Below, piece after piece: positions 20,400 through 32,121 of a stretch of DNA of 64,000 nucleotides. The notes under the pieces were generated by a model that had not been told where the DNA came from, ran no database searches, and saw only the letters and a program-made list of their open reading frames with translations. The first letter of the stretch is position 1, and the number at the start of each line of letters is the position of its first letter. A program made the position numbers and the translations under genes. Source of the stretch: Chinchilla lanigera (lineage: Eukaryota > Chordata > Mammalia > Rodentia > Chinchillidae). The stretch is from the NCBI RefSeq assembly GCF_000276665.1, contig NW_004955465.1, forward strand, positions 3,820,450 to 3,884,449. Direction: 5' to 3'.

Positions 20400-22250
20400 C
20401 AGTCAGATGATACTGACCTCCACGGTCAGAGAAGGTGTGTGTCGGAAAAATGCGAAGCCCGCAGAAAAAGCAATCCCATGGCACCGCCTGCAGGTCAAGT
20501 TGGAAACTACAACATTTCCGTTGAACTTTTGCTTTCTGAGGGGCGGTCCCTTCAGATCACCACCAACAGCTATAAATTGCAGACATCACAGAAAGAGCCT
20601 TCCCGTTTGTTTCTGATTCGGTAGACTTGAAACACTCTAGAACCGTATAACCGACAAAGCACACTCCTGTGGAAAGACAGTCCCTGGCACCTGCGTGTGT
20701 TGTCCCCGAACCACCCAGACCCCAGGCACTGCTGCCCCCAGGAGCTGGTCCCAACCTTCCCCCAGGTCAGGCGCTCCTGGGGTGACCACGTGTGTGCTGG
20801 GACCCGCAGGCCCCAGGGTTATGTGTCCTTCCTCACCTCGTTCACAGTGACCCGCCCCATGGTCCAAGGCCTGTTACCTGGATTCCATGTAGGTAAATCA
20901 GACACCCAGCCACCCCGAGGAAAGATTACTGTGGAAGGTTCTTGTGGGCCAGTGTGACTGATGTCCTGAGGGTTCCAATGTCCTCAGACTATGTCACGAT
21001 GGAAACACAAGAGATAACATAGACCCAGGCAGAACCACGCATGGGCACGTGAACTGCAAAAAGGGAAAAAATTATAATGTGGATACAAAACTGTTTCTGA
21101 AAGAACGCAGTTGAAAACTCAGAGGCTGCCTGCCTCACCCCGAGGTTGTGTGGGCGGACTCCAGCCAGTTACTGAGTAGAGCTATGAGCGGGAGCGTCAG
21201 CCCGCTGTATTTTAGATTCTTACGGGTGCCACTAAAAAATATAAGATAAAATAAAAAATTCAAGAGTGCCACTTATCCGGGGCATCTGCTCCCTTCTCCC
21301 CTTAGGGAGAGAGCTTAGGGGTCCCATAGCCAACCCCCTTCCTTCCGCCGGAGGACGTAACTGCACCATGTATGCAGTCAGCCTTCCGGCTCTGCTGGCT
21401 CCGGACCCACCGATTCAGCCGACCACAGACTGAAGAGAGCTAGGAAAATGTGCATCTGAGCTGAACATACACAGAATGTTTTCTTTTCCCTGTTCCCTAA
21501 ACGATACAACAACCACTGACATAGCATTTGCACCGCCTTAGACAGTGTAAGTAGCTTAGAAATGATTCAGACTAGACGAGAAGTGTGTGTGTTCTATACA
21601 GGGGATCCGTGGCTTCTGCTACCCCGAGGCTCCTGGGACCAGTCCCCCTGCATACTGAGAGACACCGAATGTCTGTTTTATTTACTGTCCCGATCTGGCA
21701 AATCAGGGCGGTTTTAGAAAATTCTATTTGGGGGAGCCCTCTGACATCTCTCAGCGCATAGGCCAAAGCCCCGAAGTGAAGACTGTGGCAACTTCTGAGA
21801 ACACCTACTCCAGCTGTGTGCTCGAGAACAGGGGAGATGACCACCGTGACCGCTAAACCCGGCGAGTCACCGGACCAGGGCGTCTCCACGCACGAACAGT
21901 GCACCCCGCCTGGTCTTCGGCTCCCTCTAGGATGGACCAAGGGAATCATGGGCCATTTGGCAGGTGGTACAGGTTCTCCTCCTGGACGCCGGTCCTCCTC
22001 CCAGGCCGCTGCCTCTGGGTTTGGCCAGAAGCTCAGGTTTGGAGCAAGGACTGGGGTCCTGCCTTTGGGGTGCTCAGTGTCTGGCTCCTGGTGACCCACC
22101 CTTGATTTCCTCCAGGGGTCTAATTGAGGCCTGCCCTGCTCTGCCCATGCATTTTGCCCCCAAGGGTTCTGAAGTAGTCAAAGACCATACAGGGACAAGG
22201 ACAAACAAACTCCTGGAGCCTTAACTTAGTACTCATTAAAAGCATAAGCT
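20400..22250. other. Intergenic stretch, no repeat or gene firmly recognised
   Basis: Between antisense L1 and a B1 copy. A 62-codon + frame at 20439-20624 is not periodic in composition and has no known match that I recognise. GC rises modestly from 20640 to 20960 and 21560 to 22100. Confidence 0.5.
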
Positions 22251-22252
22251 AG

Positions 22253-22380
22253 CCCAGTGTGGTGGCGCACGCCTCTAATCCGGGTGCCTAGGAGGCTGAG
22301 GCAGAAGGGTCACTGTGAGTTCGAGGTCAGCCTGAAGTACAGAGCAAGACTGTGTCTCAAAAAAAAAAAAAAAAAAAAAA
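22253..22380 (+). repeat. B1-type SINE with 22-base A tail
   Basis: GCCCAGTGTGGTGGCGCACG ... GTTCGAGGTCAGCCTGAAGT ... GTGTCTC plus a pure A-run, suggesting a recent copy. Confidence 0.88.
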
Positions 22381-22384
22381 GCAG

Positions 22385-23600
22385 CAGCATGGCTGTGTTC
22401 TTTTCTGAGGCAGTCAGAGTCCAAAAACTGGTTTTGATTCTTGACTTGGGCCTACAGATGGAAGCAGAACAAAGCTTGACCTTCATGTTTGAAATATCTT
22501 TGGAAATAGGTATTTTAATCCTTTCAGAAAAGTCACCAGAGCAAGCTTGATTCACCAGAAATTTACCTGACCTATGTCACCCCCTTCCTGAGGGCACACA
22601 CGGAGATAACAGTAATTCCCAAGATTCCCAGGGCCACCTGATTACCGCCTTCACCAAATGTCCGGTTCCCTGAAAGTCTGCAGCCTTTGTCTGGTACCAG
22701 GAGCCACCGCGGTCCCAGGAAAGCAGAGCCTCTCACGTGACCGAGACCCCCACCAACAGGGACGGCCACTTCCCAGAAGTGGCGCCAGCACTGGAGAAGC
22801 GAGAGGGTTCCTCTGGAGCCCTGAGGCAGGGCTGAGACGTCAGTGAGCCCCGCCCACTCATCGCACCCTTGACAGCTGGCCTCCTGCCTTCAGGGCTGGG
22901 CCCGTGGGATCCCTGCATCCGGGCGCCCCCCTCCAGCCGCTACTCAAGGTGGGGTCCTGTCCTCCTCTTTTACGTCTCAGTTAAAGCTTTTGCCTGTAAG
23001 TTCATGCTGTCGCCTTAGGGTTAATGCCCATTATCACTAAAGCAAAGACCGGTGTTGGCTGCTGCTGCGGAATTCCTTAAAACCATTCATACCTGCGGAC
23101 GCATTCTAGTTGCATACCAGGGTGTGGACTTTTCTGAAGCACCCTGTAGCCCTCTGGTCAGTCTTCCCTGGCTGCCACGCGGGCGTCTCACTGACCGTGT
23201 ATATTGCTCCCATCTGCCTTCTGTGGCTAAGGGTCGCCAGGTGGCCTCTCCTGCTCCGGGCTCCTAAGCCCCTTGTGTGACTGTGAGCCCCTCCTGCCCC
23301 CCTCCTGCCTGGGAGGAGCCACACCGAGCTTCCCAGCCACACAGGGCTTCGTGGCCTTGTGAAGGGTGTTTTCCCCACGCCTTCCCATGGAAGGTAAGTA
23401 AGTACCTCTGGCCTTACAGCGGTCACGCCTTTCTGCACCTTGTCTGAGTCCTGCAACCCCTCCTTCCACAGTCTGCGGGCAGTGCTGACGTCTGGCATCA
23501 GTGAGCACGGCCTCCCTCTCCCAGGGCCCGGACACCGTCCGTTTTAGTTTCCTGTGGCAGCTGGAACAAAACCCCACAGACTGCATGGCTTAAAAATGGT
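22385..23600. other. Intergenic stretch with moderate GC
   Basis: Single-copy sequence with no recognised gene; open frames on both strands overlap and disagree. Confidence 0.5.
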
Positions 23601-23605
23601 ATCAG

Positions 23606-23690
23606 AGGGCTGGGGATATAGCTCAGTGGCACAAGTGCCTGTCTGGCAAGCTCAAGGTCCTGAGTTCGACTCCTGATACCAAAAAGAAAA
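23606..23690 (+). repeat. ID SINE
   Basis: GGCTGGGGATATAGCTCAGT head, B-box region GAGTTCGACTCC, short A-rich tail. Confidence 0.85.
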
Positions 23691-23904
23691 GACATCAGTA
23701 TCTTCTCACAGTTCTCGAGGCCGGAAGTCCAAGACCAAGCCGTCACCAGCTCTTTGCTTCTTCCAGAAACTCTGAGGGCAAAATTAGTTTTTTTGCCTTG
23801 TTCAACTTCCAGTGGCCCCAGGAGTCCCTTTGTGTGTGGCTGTGTCACCCCGGCCTTTGTCCCCATCTTCACACCTCTGCCCTGTGTATCTCTCCGCTGG
23901 GTGT

Positions 23905-24019
23905 CTCATTTTTGAGACAGGGTCTCGCTCTGCTGTCCCGGCTTGCCCCGAGATCATGGCTATCCGCCTGCCTCAGCCTCCAAGTGCTGGGATTGCAGGG
24001 GTGCCCCACCATGCCCGGC
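23905..24019 (-). repeat. B1-type SINE, antisense
   Basis: TTTTTGAGACAGGGTCTCGC ... CTCCAAGTGCTGGGATTGCA ... CCACCATGCCCGGC. Confidence 0.85.
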
Positions 24020-24332
24020 TCTTCTGTGTGTCTTTTCTGGAGGCATTTGCCAGTGGACTGAATGGCCAGTCCAGATTTCATCTTGAGATCCTTAATTACT
24101 CCTGCAGAGATCCATCCCCACAGAAGGCAACTCTGGGGGTTCGGTGAGGGTTAGGATGTGGCCACGTCTCTTTTGAGGGCCACCATGCAGCCACTACACC
24201 ACCCTGGAGTTTACATGTCCAAGGGATGGGGCTGCAGTTCTGGAGCCCTTTCTGGGCTGTAACAGTAGGTTGACCTGGACAGATACACTGGCATTTACAT
24301 GTGAAAACCTGAGCGTGAAAATCCAGGGTACT

Positions 24333-24480
24333 CAGCCAGGTATAGTGGTGCCCACCTGCAATCCCAGCACTCGGGAGGCTGGGGCAGGAGGATCACTGCA
24401 GTTTTAAGTCAGCCTGGGCTATGTAGTGAGTTCAAGGCCAGCCTGAACTACTTAGAAAGACCCTGCCTAAAAATAAAAAA
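24333..24480 (+). repeat. B1-type SINE adjoining truncated ID
   Basis: CAGCCAGGTATAGTGGTGCC ... CAGCACTCGGGAGGCTGGGG ... GACCCTGCCTAAAAATAAAA. It ends directly at the target duplication of the ID at 24495. Confidence 0.85.
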
Positions 24481-24494
24481 GACACATAGCCCAA

Positions 24495-24557
24495 AGTGCC
24501 TGCCTGGCAAGCGTGAGGTCGTGAGTTCAATCCCTGGTACTGGGAAAAAAAAAAATA
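24495..24557 (+). repeat. 5'-truncated ID SINE with 14-bp target duplication
   Basis: Only the 3' two thirds of the ID head is present (from GTGCCTGCCTGGCAAGCG), without the A box. GACACATAGCCCAA flanks it at 24481-24494 and 24558-24571, showing truncation on insertion. It separates a B1 SINE from the start of an L1 fragment. Confidence 0.9.
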
Positions 24558-24612
24558 GACACATAGCCCAATGGAACAGAATTAAACCCACACAATTACA
24601 ACCATCTGATTC

Positions 24613-24719
24613 CTTTTTTTTTTTTTTTTTGGTTTTTTTCCGGTAACGGTAATTGAACTCATGACCTTGTGCTTGCCAGGCAGGCACTGTGCTGCTGAGC
24701 TAAATCCCCAGCTCCGACA
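24613..24719 (-). repeat. ID SINE inserted in L1
   Basis: Reversed ID with poly(T) start; ATCTGATTC duplicated at 24604-24612 and 24720-24728, inside the L1 fragment. Confidence 0.9.
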
Positions 24720-24807
24720 ATCTGATTCTTGACAAAGGAGCCAAAGTATACATGGAAGAAAGACAGCCTCTTTAGTAAGTGGGGAACTAGCCATGAATTT
24801 GTAGGTT

Positions 24808-24946
24808 TGTTTTTTTTTTTTCCCTGAGGAACTAAAAGCTGACCTTAAACTCACTATGTAGTCCAGGCTGGCCTCAAACTCGCGGTGATCTTCCTGCCTC
24901 AGTCTCCTGAGTGCTGGGATTACAGGCGTGTGCCACCACACCTGGC
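24808..24946 (-). repeat. B1-type SINE inserted in L1, antisense
   Basis: Poly(T), then TAGTCCAGGCTGGCCTCAAA ... GTGCTGGGATTACAGGCGTG ... CCACCACACCTGGCC. TTGTAGGT flanks both sides (about 24799 and 24950). Confidence 0.85.
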
Positions 24947-26261
24947 CACTTGTAGGTGATTTAAACTGGATCCCTCTCTTTCATCCTGCATGAAATTGAA
25001 TTCAAAATAGACTAAGGGCATAGGAATCAGACCTGAAACTGAAGGGGTTAAAAGAAAACACAAGGGAGATGCTGGAAGCCACAGGCACACGCAAAGACTT
25101 CCTGATAGGACTCCAACAGCACAGGAAATAATTGCCGGAAAAGCAAGTGGGACATCAGATTAAAATGTTTCTGCGCAGCAAGGGAAGCAACGAACAGAGT
25201 GAAGACAGAGCGTACAGAGTAGCAATCTTCACCAGCTACTTTTCTGGTGGAAGATTAATATCTAGAATATGTACAGGACTCAGAACCTCAGCACCAAAAA
25301 AGCAACCAGCCGAGTCAATAATTGGGCACATGAATGAAATGATCAGAAAAGTACAAGTGGTCAGTAAATATATCAGAATGTTCCACACCTTTAGCCACTA
25401 GGGAAATGCAGATCAAAACCACACTGGGATTTCACCTCAGCCCAGTCAGAATGGCTCTCATCAAGAATACAAAAAATAAGCAATAGTGCTCAGGACTTGC
25501 AGGAAAGGAGCCTTTTGACATTGCTGTTGGAAACATAAATTAGCACAGCCAATTATGATAAGTCAGTATGGAAATTCCCTAAAAACTAAAAATACTGCTC
25601 CCATTTCACACTATACCACTCCTTGGAACACACCTGGAGGAATTAAGTCAGGATTACAGAGGGCAGCCTGCATGTGCTTATTTATTGTGGTGCAATTCAT
25701 AAAAGGTAAGATATGGAGCCAGCCCGGGTGCCCACCAGGGGATGAATGGATAAAGAAACTGTGGTATGTATATGTGGTGGAGTATTAGTTAGCCCTAAAG
25801 AAGAATGAAAATTTGTCACTTGCAGGAAATGGATGGACCTGGGTCATCATATTGAGTGGAATAAGCCACACTCAGAAAGGCAAATCTCTTATGTTCTCCC
25901 TAACGTGTAGAATCAAAAAAAAAGATAACAAGAAATTAGAGGGGAGAATGTTAGACCAGAGGAAGGGGGAGAAAGGGCAGGTATTAAAAATGTGCTGTAT
26001 TAAAAATGTTGTAAATTAAAATTTTAAAATGTGCTACATGCATTGAAAGAAAAAATTGTAGAACCTGGGGTAGGGCGGGCAAGGGAGGTCCAGGAGAAAG
26101 AAAATGGGCACAGAGTATCATATGCATGCACAGACCTGCCAAAAAACAGCAATCTTTACAACTAGTGTGCACTCATAAAAATGTGAAAAAAATCCCCAAG
26201 AATTTGAATGTTTATAAAAGCTTTAAAAATGAAGACTATTTACTTATTGATCTGCTTATTT

Positions 26262-26363
26262 TTTTGAGTCAGTGTCGAGCCAAGGCTTGCCTGGTACTTG
26301 TGATCCTCCTGCCTCAGCCTCCTGAGTGCTGGAATTACAGACATACACTACCATGCCTAGCTA
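26262..26363 (-). repeat. B1-type SINE fragment, antisense
   Basis: TTTTTTTGAGTCAGTGTCGA ... CTGCCTCAGCCTCCTGAGTG ... CACTACCATGCCTAGC. Confidence 0.75.
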
Positions 26364-26534
26364 AGCATATTCATTGTAAATAATACAGTATGGGTAGGTA
26401 TAATTAGTAAAGCACATAGTGAGTATAAACACTGTACAGAAGCTTCCTAAGAAGTTATGTTTCACCAAATCTTATAGGAAATTTTGATACTCATGACATA
26501 AAGTATTTAAAGTTGTAAATCAAAGCCTACTTTA

Positions 26535-26617
26535 TTTTTTTAATTTTTTATTTTTTGGAACTGGGACTTGAACTCAGGACCTTGCATTTATGCCACAGAG
26601 CTGTATCCCCAGCCCCT
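26535..26617 (-). repeat. Diverged or shortened ID-type SINE with 13-bp target duplication
   Basis: GGAACTGGGACTTGAACTCA ... GAGCTGTATCCCCAGCCCC is an ID-type element with an internal deletion. AAAGCCTACTTTA flanks it at 26522-26534 and 26618-26630. Confidence 0.8.
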
Positions 26618-27316
26618 AAAGCCTACTTTAATATAGCTATTTTCACTTGAAGCATTATTGTTATGTATTTTATAGAGAACATTCTCAGGCAGGAAAATTA
26701 CTTAAAATTCCCACAATGAAAAAAGAAAACTTCCATTTGAGGACACACTGACTTTGGGAATAAACTACTTTCACAAAACTACATAAAATTAATGGTAGGT
26801 TTTTACCTCAACTAATTTAAAAAATGACAGGCTTATGTGTCTCGGATTGTGTTTAAAATGATATTGCCAAAAATAAAACAAAATAAAATAAAATGATATT
26901 GCCTGGCCAACTGGAACAAACCAATAAACACAAAACTGTGTTCCTTTAATGAACAATTTTGACTGAAATTGAAATAAAAATCAGCAACACGTGTTGAAAA
27001 TCACCAGAACTCAAGATAGCCCTGACAGGTCACGAAGTGTAAAAATAGCCTTTCCATCAAAGCAGGTCAAAATATCTTTGGGAAAATGTGCACAACAAAA
27101 GACTAGCATAATTGGAGCCAAGATGTCTTGCTAGAATATTGATTTGGGAGCAGTAAATTCATCTTAACTGATCGATACCAAGGCTGATAATGTTAATAAT
27201 TCACTGAGTGGGTGACCAGGAGAAGGGACCTGTGTTGTGTTTCAAAGGAAAGTTTATGTCAGATAACTTCCACCAAAGAAAGAACTTCTATCCTTGTACC
27301 AGAATCTTTGTGGCTG

Positions 27317-27449
27317 GAGCTGGGGATTTAGCTCAGCGGCACAGCGCCTGCCTAGCAAGCGCGAGGTCGTAAGTTCGATTCCTGGTACTGGAAAAACAAA
27401 CAAACAAACAAAAAAAAACCAAAAAACCAAAAAAAAAAAAAAAAAAAAA
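27317..27449 (+). repeat. ID SINE with 16-bp target duplication
   Basis: Complete head, then (CAAA)n and long A tail. AGAATCTTTGTGGCTG (27301-27316) recurs with one change at 27450-27465. Confidence 0.94.
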
Positions 27450-27469
27450 AGAATCTCTGTGGCTGAATT

Positions 27470-28109
27470 GGAGAACAGAGTTGGTCACCTGGAGGTAGAT
27501 GACAAAACCAGTCAAGCTTGAAGCAGAGACAGAGGGCTGGGCCCCGTAAGTGGAGGCTGTTCTGAGCCCTCAGGAGCCTGACCTGTGTAGACCTCTACCA
27601 TGTCCTGAATGGCTGAGGGGGCCTTCATGGGACCCGTCTGCCCTGCTGCACTGAGGATGCGAACCAGTGTCCAGAGAAACCTCAGGTTTCTGATTCTTGC
27701 AGCCTAAAATATCGTCACTTATGAACATTTCTTGAACACAGATTTACTTTGCCCCCCTATTGTCCATGTGAGGCAATGTGAATGCTAGATGGGCAGTGAC
27801 TTTTCCTGGGCTGATTTCCCCACTCCTCAGACACAGAGCGCTTGGTCCCTGAAGTCGATGTGGCAGATGAAATTTTAAAAAACAAACCAAGAACAACCTC
27901 AGAGCCACACCTGGGCCAGGTTGTACCTTCTTCACAGCCATTTACTACTATTCCTTCCATTTTATTTTACTCCTTTTCCCTGATGATTTTTTCCTTTATT
28001 CCTTTGCTAAGCAGTAAAAGATTGTTGTCAGTGTGGAAGAAAATGATGGACCAGCAGTAAAGAATACCTGATGTTCCCTTGAATAATAGCACACACACTG
28101 CTGTACACA

Positions 28110-28149
<40 letters not shown>

Positions 28150-28685
28150 CACACCTAGTCGTTCTGAGGATTGCCCTTGGATTTGTTCTCATCTGGAATT
28201 ATCCTGGAAGGAGGAAGATGCCTTCACTTCTCCTGCAGAGGCCCAGCCTTTGGGTCTGCCCCACACAGATTCCACCTGTCTCCTTTCAGCATCACAGGCA
28301 GAGAAACTGTATTCTCCCCCTTGCCCTAGATTCACCTGTTCCCCCTCCGCATCCAAGCCTTGGCCTCGAATTCTGGACTTGCTTCAGAATTGTAAGTTGC
28401 AAGAAGTCTGGAGATCCCGGATGCCAAGCTGGGCCACACAAGGCACAAAGGGTGTCTGCCCAGGCAGGGGAGTTGGCTTCGCAGCATTCACCAGCCTTTC
28501 AGGGGACAAACAAAGTTCTCAGACCTCATCTCCCCAGAGATAGTGTCAGCCCTGTCCTTCCTCCTCGGCTGCTGCCCACTGTCCCCAGAGAGCACCAATG
28601 TGCTGCTTTTGCAGGAACAGCAAAGATATTCACTAAGTTGATCTTTCACTGAACTAAAGAAATCGGCTTTAAAAAATACTGTACC
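27470..28685. other. Intergenic stretch with one CA microsatellite
   Basis: No exon recognised. The frame at 28079-28543 starts in the CA repeat and has no domain. Confidence 0.5.
28104..28145. repeat. (CA)n microsatellite
   Basis: CA repeat with a few interruptions. Confidence 0.97.
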
Positions 28686-28686
28686 C

Positions 28687-28870
28687 TAGCTGGTTGTGGT
28701 GGTGCACGGCTGTAATTCCAGCTCTCTGGGAAGCTGAGGCAGGAGGATCACAAGTTCAAACTCAGCTTGGGTAACTTAGCCACTTAATGAGACCCTAAGT
28801 ATCAAAATTTTTAAAAAAATTAGAAGAGCCAGGGATGTAGCTTAGTGAGAAGGTCTTAGGTTTGATTCCC

Positions 28871-28874
<4 letters not shown>
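28687..28874 (+). repeat. B1-dID composite SINE ending in (CA)n
   Basis: B1 half (GGTTGTGGTGGTGCACGGCT ... GGAGGATCACAAGTTCAAAC) is followed by an A/T linker and an ID-type half (GCCAGGGATGTAGCTTAGTG ... TTTGATTCCCAGTAAC), then a CA repeat in place of the A tail. Confidence 0.8.

Positions 28875-28917
<43 letters not shown>
28875..28917. repeat. (CA)n microsatellite at the end of a composite SINE
   Basis: Pure CA repeat taking the place of the SINE tail. Confidence 0.98.
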
Positions 28918-28918
<1 letters not shown>

Positions 28919-29178
28919 TATTGTAGCCTACTGTACTGAGACTCATAATGGGAAGGAGAGGAGGAAGGGATGGAGGGGAATAGGAATTTAGAAAACAATG
29001 GAAGAAAAAAGTGGAAATCAAGCTTTTGTAAATGGGGAGGGGCGAAAAGAGTTGAAGGAAGAGGAGGGGGATGGGCAAAAAGAACAATTAACATGTGTTC
29101 TGTACATGTACAAACTCCCTATGATGAATGTGATCACTATGTAAAGCAAACATGCACCCAACAAGTTAATTTTAAAAA

Positions 29179-29362
29179 TTGGCTGGGCGTGGTGGCACAT
29201 GCCTGTAATCCCAGCACTCGGGAGGCTGAGGCAGGAGGATCCTTGTGAGTTTGAGACCAGCCTGGATCACAAGGTGAGCTCAAGTCCAGCCTGAACTGCA
29301 GAGCAAGACCCAGTCTCAAAAAAGACAAAACAAAAACAAAAACAAAAACAAAAACCAAAAAA
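29179..29362 (+). repeat. B1-type SINE with (AAAAC)n tail
   Basis: GGCTGGGCGTGGTGGCACAT, GCACTCGGGAGGCTGAGGCA, CAGTCTCAAAAAAG and CAAAAA repeats; near-consensus. Confidence 0.9.
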
Positions 29363-29954
29363 AATGCAAATCAAATTTTTAACTATCATACAGAGATATA
29401 GAATTTTTTGTATTGTGAGCTTTTGTACTTCTCACAGCATAATGTTAGAATAAGAAAGATAAAATGTCTGAAATAGAATGAATAAATTTGTCTGTTGTGT
29501 AAAATGACAATGGCAGTTTGGGTCTCCAAGGACATAGTTTTGTTGGACAAGTGACTAAATGGATAAAATCACACACACAAAAAATTAAAATTTTCCAACA
29601 TATATGGACAGGAAATGATTTTAGAAATGTGGATAAATTTTAAAAATGTGTAATACATAACAAATGTGCACTCTGTTATATTTTGAAAATGTGTTTACAT
29701 GTACATGTACAGATATTCATAGACTAGAGACTAAGACGAAGTGAGAATATTGACCATGGTTAACAGGAAAAAAAGAATTCTCTTCAGACTTCTGAACTGT
29801 GAATACTGGTAAAGAAAAGGTATTCTTGTATCACATGAAAAAACAGAAAAGGGAGGTGAGTCTGCCTTTGCATCGAAGGCGGGCTGGCTTTAAGCTTTGA
29901 TTTTGCCAGGTTGTCCATTCCCTGGAAAAAGTGCTCATCTCAGAAAACCTACTT

Positions 29955-30105
29955 TTTCTAGTCGTTAATGATATACAATTGACAAATAAAAATTGTATAT
30001 ACTTAGGTTATAAAATATGTTAATTTGATATATGTCTGCATTGCAAAATGATTACCACAATCAAGCGAACTAACATATCTATTAGATTCCCCATTGTGGG
30101 GACAA
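29955..30105. mobile_element. Possible ancient L1 fragment
   Basis: AT-rich sequence with GATATACAATTGACAAATAA and TTTGATATATGTCTGCATTG resembles a segment common in old L1 elements. The adjoining MaLR LTR interrupts it. Confidence 0.4.
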
Positions 30106-30680
30106 ATTACTGGACATTTATAATTTAAAGGTGAGGTTTATTTGTTGTTGTTGTTGTTGTTTTTTTTTTCCAGTACTGGGAATCAAACTCATGACCTTGC
30201 ACTTGCTGGGCAGGCGCTATGCGGCTGAGCTAAATCCCCAGCCCCATGGACAGGTTTGATTGGCTCATGGTTCCAGAGGGATCAGTCCACGGTCAACCAG
30301 CTTCAGTGCAGGAACATCATGGTGGGAGGGCACAACTCTGGCAAAGCTACTTAGTCCATGGCATTGCAGAAGCAGAGCAGGGAAGAGTGTTAGTCTGAGC
30401 CTGGAAATGCTCTGCAGTCACTGGTACAACAGTGAAAGGCTGAAGAATCTGGAGTCCGATATCACCAGTAATGGTAACGGCAAAAGATGCACTTGCTCAA
30501 GCAGAATGGAACTTTCCAAAGGTGAACCAACTTCCTCCTTCCTTCCCTTCAACTCCATCCAAACTAGAAGCCTCCTGGATGCTGCCACCTGCAGGCAGGG
30601 CAGATCTTCCTCATCAGTGCTGGCCTGCGTGCCGGTCACTCTGGAAATACCTGGGACTGTGCTTTGCTAATGATGTTTCT
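30095..30680 (-). mobile_element. MaLR-type LTR, antisense, with an ID SINE inside
   Basis: The + strand shows reversed LTR sequence: AGGTGAGGTTTATTT, then after the ID element TGATTGGCTCATGGTTCCAG, CATCATGGTGGGAGGGCACA and AGAAGCAGAGCAGGGAAGAG. The right boundary is uncertain. Confidence 0.5.
30141..30245 (-). repeat. ID SINE inside antisense MaLR LTR
   Basis: (TTG)n and poly(T), then reversed head CCAGTACTGGGAATCAAACT to CTAAATCCCCAGCCCC. Flanking AGGTTTATTTG / AGGTTTGATTG may be the target duplication. Confidence 0.88.
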
Positions 30681-30751
30681 TAATCCAGACAAGTTGACAT
30701 ATCCCAATTAATGGTCACAATACCCATCATCTTACAATTACTTATCTTTTA

Positions 30752-30913
30752 AATTTTTTTTTTTTTTTTGTCTTTTGAGACAGGGTCTTGCTATGCAGTT
30801 CAGGCTGGCTTTCAACTCACTTTGTAGCCCAGGCTGGTCTCAAACTTGCAACTATCCTCCTGCCTCAGCCTCCCCAGTGCTGGGATTACAGGTGTGTGCC
30901 ACCACACCTGACA
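30752..30913 (-). repeat. B1-type SINE, antisense
   Basis: Poly(T), CTTTTGAGACAGGGTCTTGC ... GTAGCCCAGGCTGGTCTCAA ... CCACCACACCTGAC. Confidence 0.88.
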
Positions 30914-31094
30914 GTCTTTCATTCATTCTTTCTTTCTTTCTCTTTCTTTCTTTGAGAATGTTTAAGATCTAATCTCAGCAAATTGCACATATACAATATA
31001 TTATTACTAAGGATTGAAAGCATGCTACACATTGTCACAGAAAGTTGAATTTCACTCTAAAGATAACTATGGCCATTCAAGAGTTTAAGGCAAT

Positions 31095-31200
31095 GCCTTT
31101 CAAATTCCAAACAAATCACCTGAGGCTCTTGTTGAAGTGCAGATTCTACACTAGCAGGTCTGGGATGGGCTGCAGGATTCTGTGTTCCATTCACGGTGAC
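31095..31200 (+). mobile_element. MER5A-like (hAT-Charlie) fragment
   Basis: CAAATCACCTGAGGCTCTTG, GTGCAGATTCTACACTAGCA and GGTCTGGGATGGGCTGCAGG follow the order of MER5A-type short DNA transposons. Confidence 0.6.
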
Positions 31201-31560
31201 TCCAAGCCTGCAGGTCCATGGAGCATGCTTTGGATGGCAGGGTTTCCCAGCCATGGCTTCTGTACTGCTTCTGTATGATCTCAGACATCATTTTCCCTCC
31301 CTGTTTTGCACGGAGTCTTCTTACCACTGCAGGGGACTTCATGTCCCTAGAGAATCAGAACACACCTGGTGGAGAATTGGCTGAGTTACATCAAAATGCA
31401 TGGGTTTGTCCTCCGACACCCTGCCTGTGTGTAACTATGTTTAAGTCCTAATAAATGCATGTGCATGGGTCTCAGGTAAATATATGGGTTTAAATGAACA
31501 TTTGCTGGTTGGGAAACAAAAGTAAGATCGAGGTGAAAACAGACTGCATTAAACATTTTC

Positions 31561-31731
31561 CTTTGTGTTTTTTTTTTTTTTTTTTTTTCTTTTTGAGACA
31601 GAGTCTTGCTGTGCAGTTCAGGCTGGCCATGAGCTCACTTTGTAGCCCAGGCTGGTTTTGAACTTGAAATGATTCTCCTGCCTCAGCCTCCCGAATGCTG
31701 GGATTACAGACGTGCGCCACCATTCCCGGCC
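31561..31731 (-). repeat. B1-type SINE, antisense, with 12-bp target duplication
   Basis: Poly(T), TTTTTGAGACAGAGTCTTGC ... CGTGCGCCACCATTCCCGGC. TTAAACATTTTC at 31549-31560 is repeated at 31732-31743. Confidence 0.93.
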
Positions 31732-32121
31732 TTAAACATTTTCTATAATTCCCACAAACAGATGCTAGGAATAATGTTTGAGTTTTGGTGGCAACTCGTT
31801 GAGCTCACTGGCATGCAATTTCTTTCTCTGAATATGTATGAGTTTTGATGAAAATGCTTTGCTGTGAGACGTCACTCCTGCTCTTCCTTTACAGTCCAGC
31901 TATAATGTCCTTAATTTTATACCGCTGTGCCATATTTATTCTTGTTTGTGAAGCCATATTATTTTAATGTCCCATGTTACTATTGTGGCAGTAAATGTAG
32001 CCATTTTCTCATTCCTTGGGTTTCTAACTTGGTGGACACATATATTGAACATTAGGCAATGCAAATGTGATAAAAATCTGTTACGATAGGAGGAAATGAC
32101 CTTAAATTTCTTTTCATCTCC

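Larger units (their letters stand above)
24558..26030 (+). mobile_element. L1 LINE fragment, older, interrupted by ID and B1 SINEs
   Basis: ORF2-end sequence is recognisable: GACACATAGCCCAATGGAAC at the left, a FCAS-like segment about 25170, AIREMQIKTT-like sequence near 25400-25430, and a WIKKLWYVYVVEY tail at about 25750-25788. It has many frame breaks. An ID SINE (24613-24719) and a B1 SINE (about 24808-24946) are inserted in opposite orientation to it. Confidence 0.75.

Noticed and set aside
20439..20624. 62-codon frame with a protein-like look (GNYNISVELLLSEGRSLQ)
   Set aside because: No family recognised, no splice sites that extend it, and overlapping frames are equally open. Left as intergenic.
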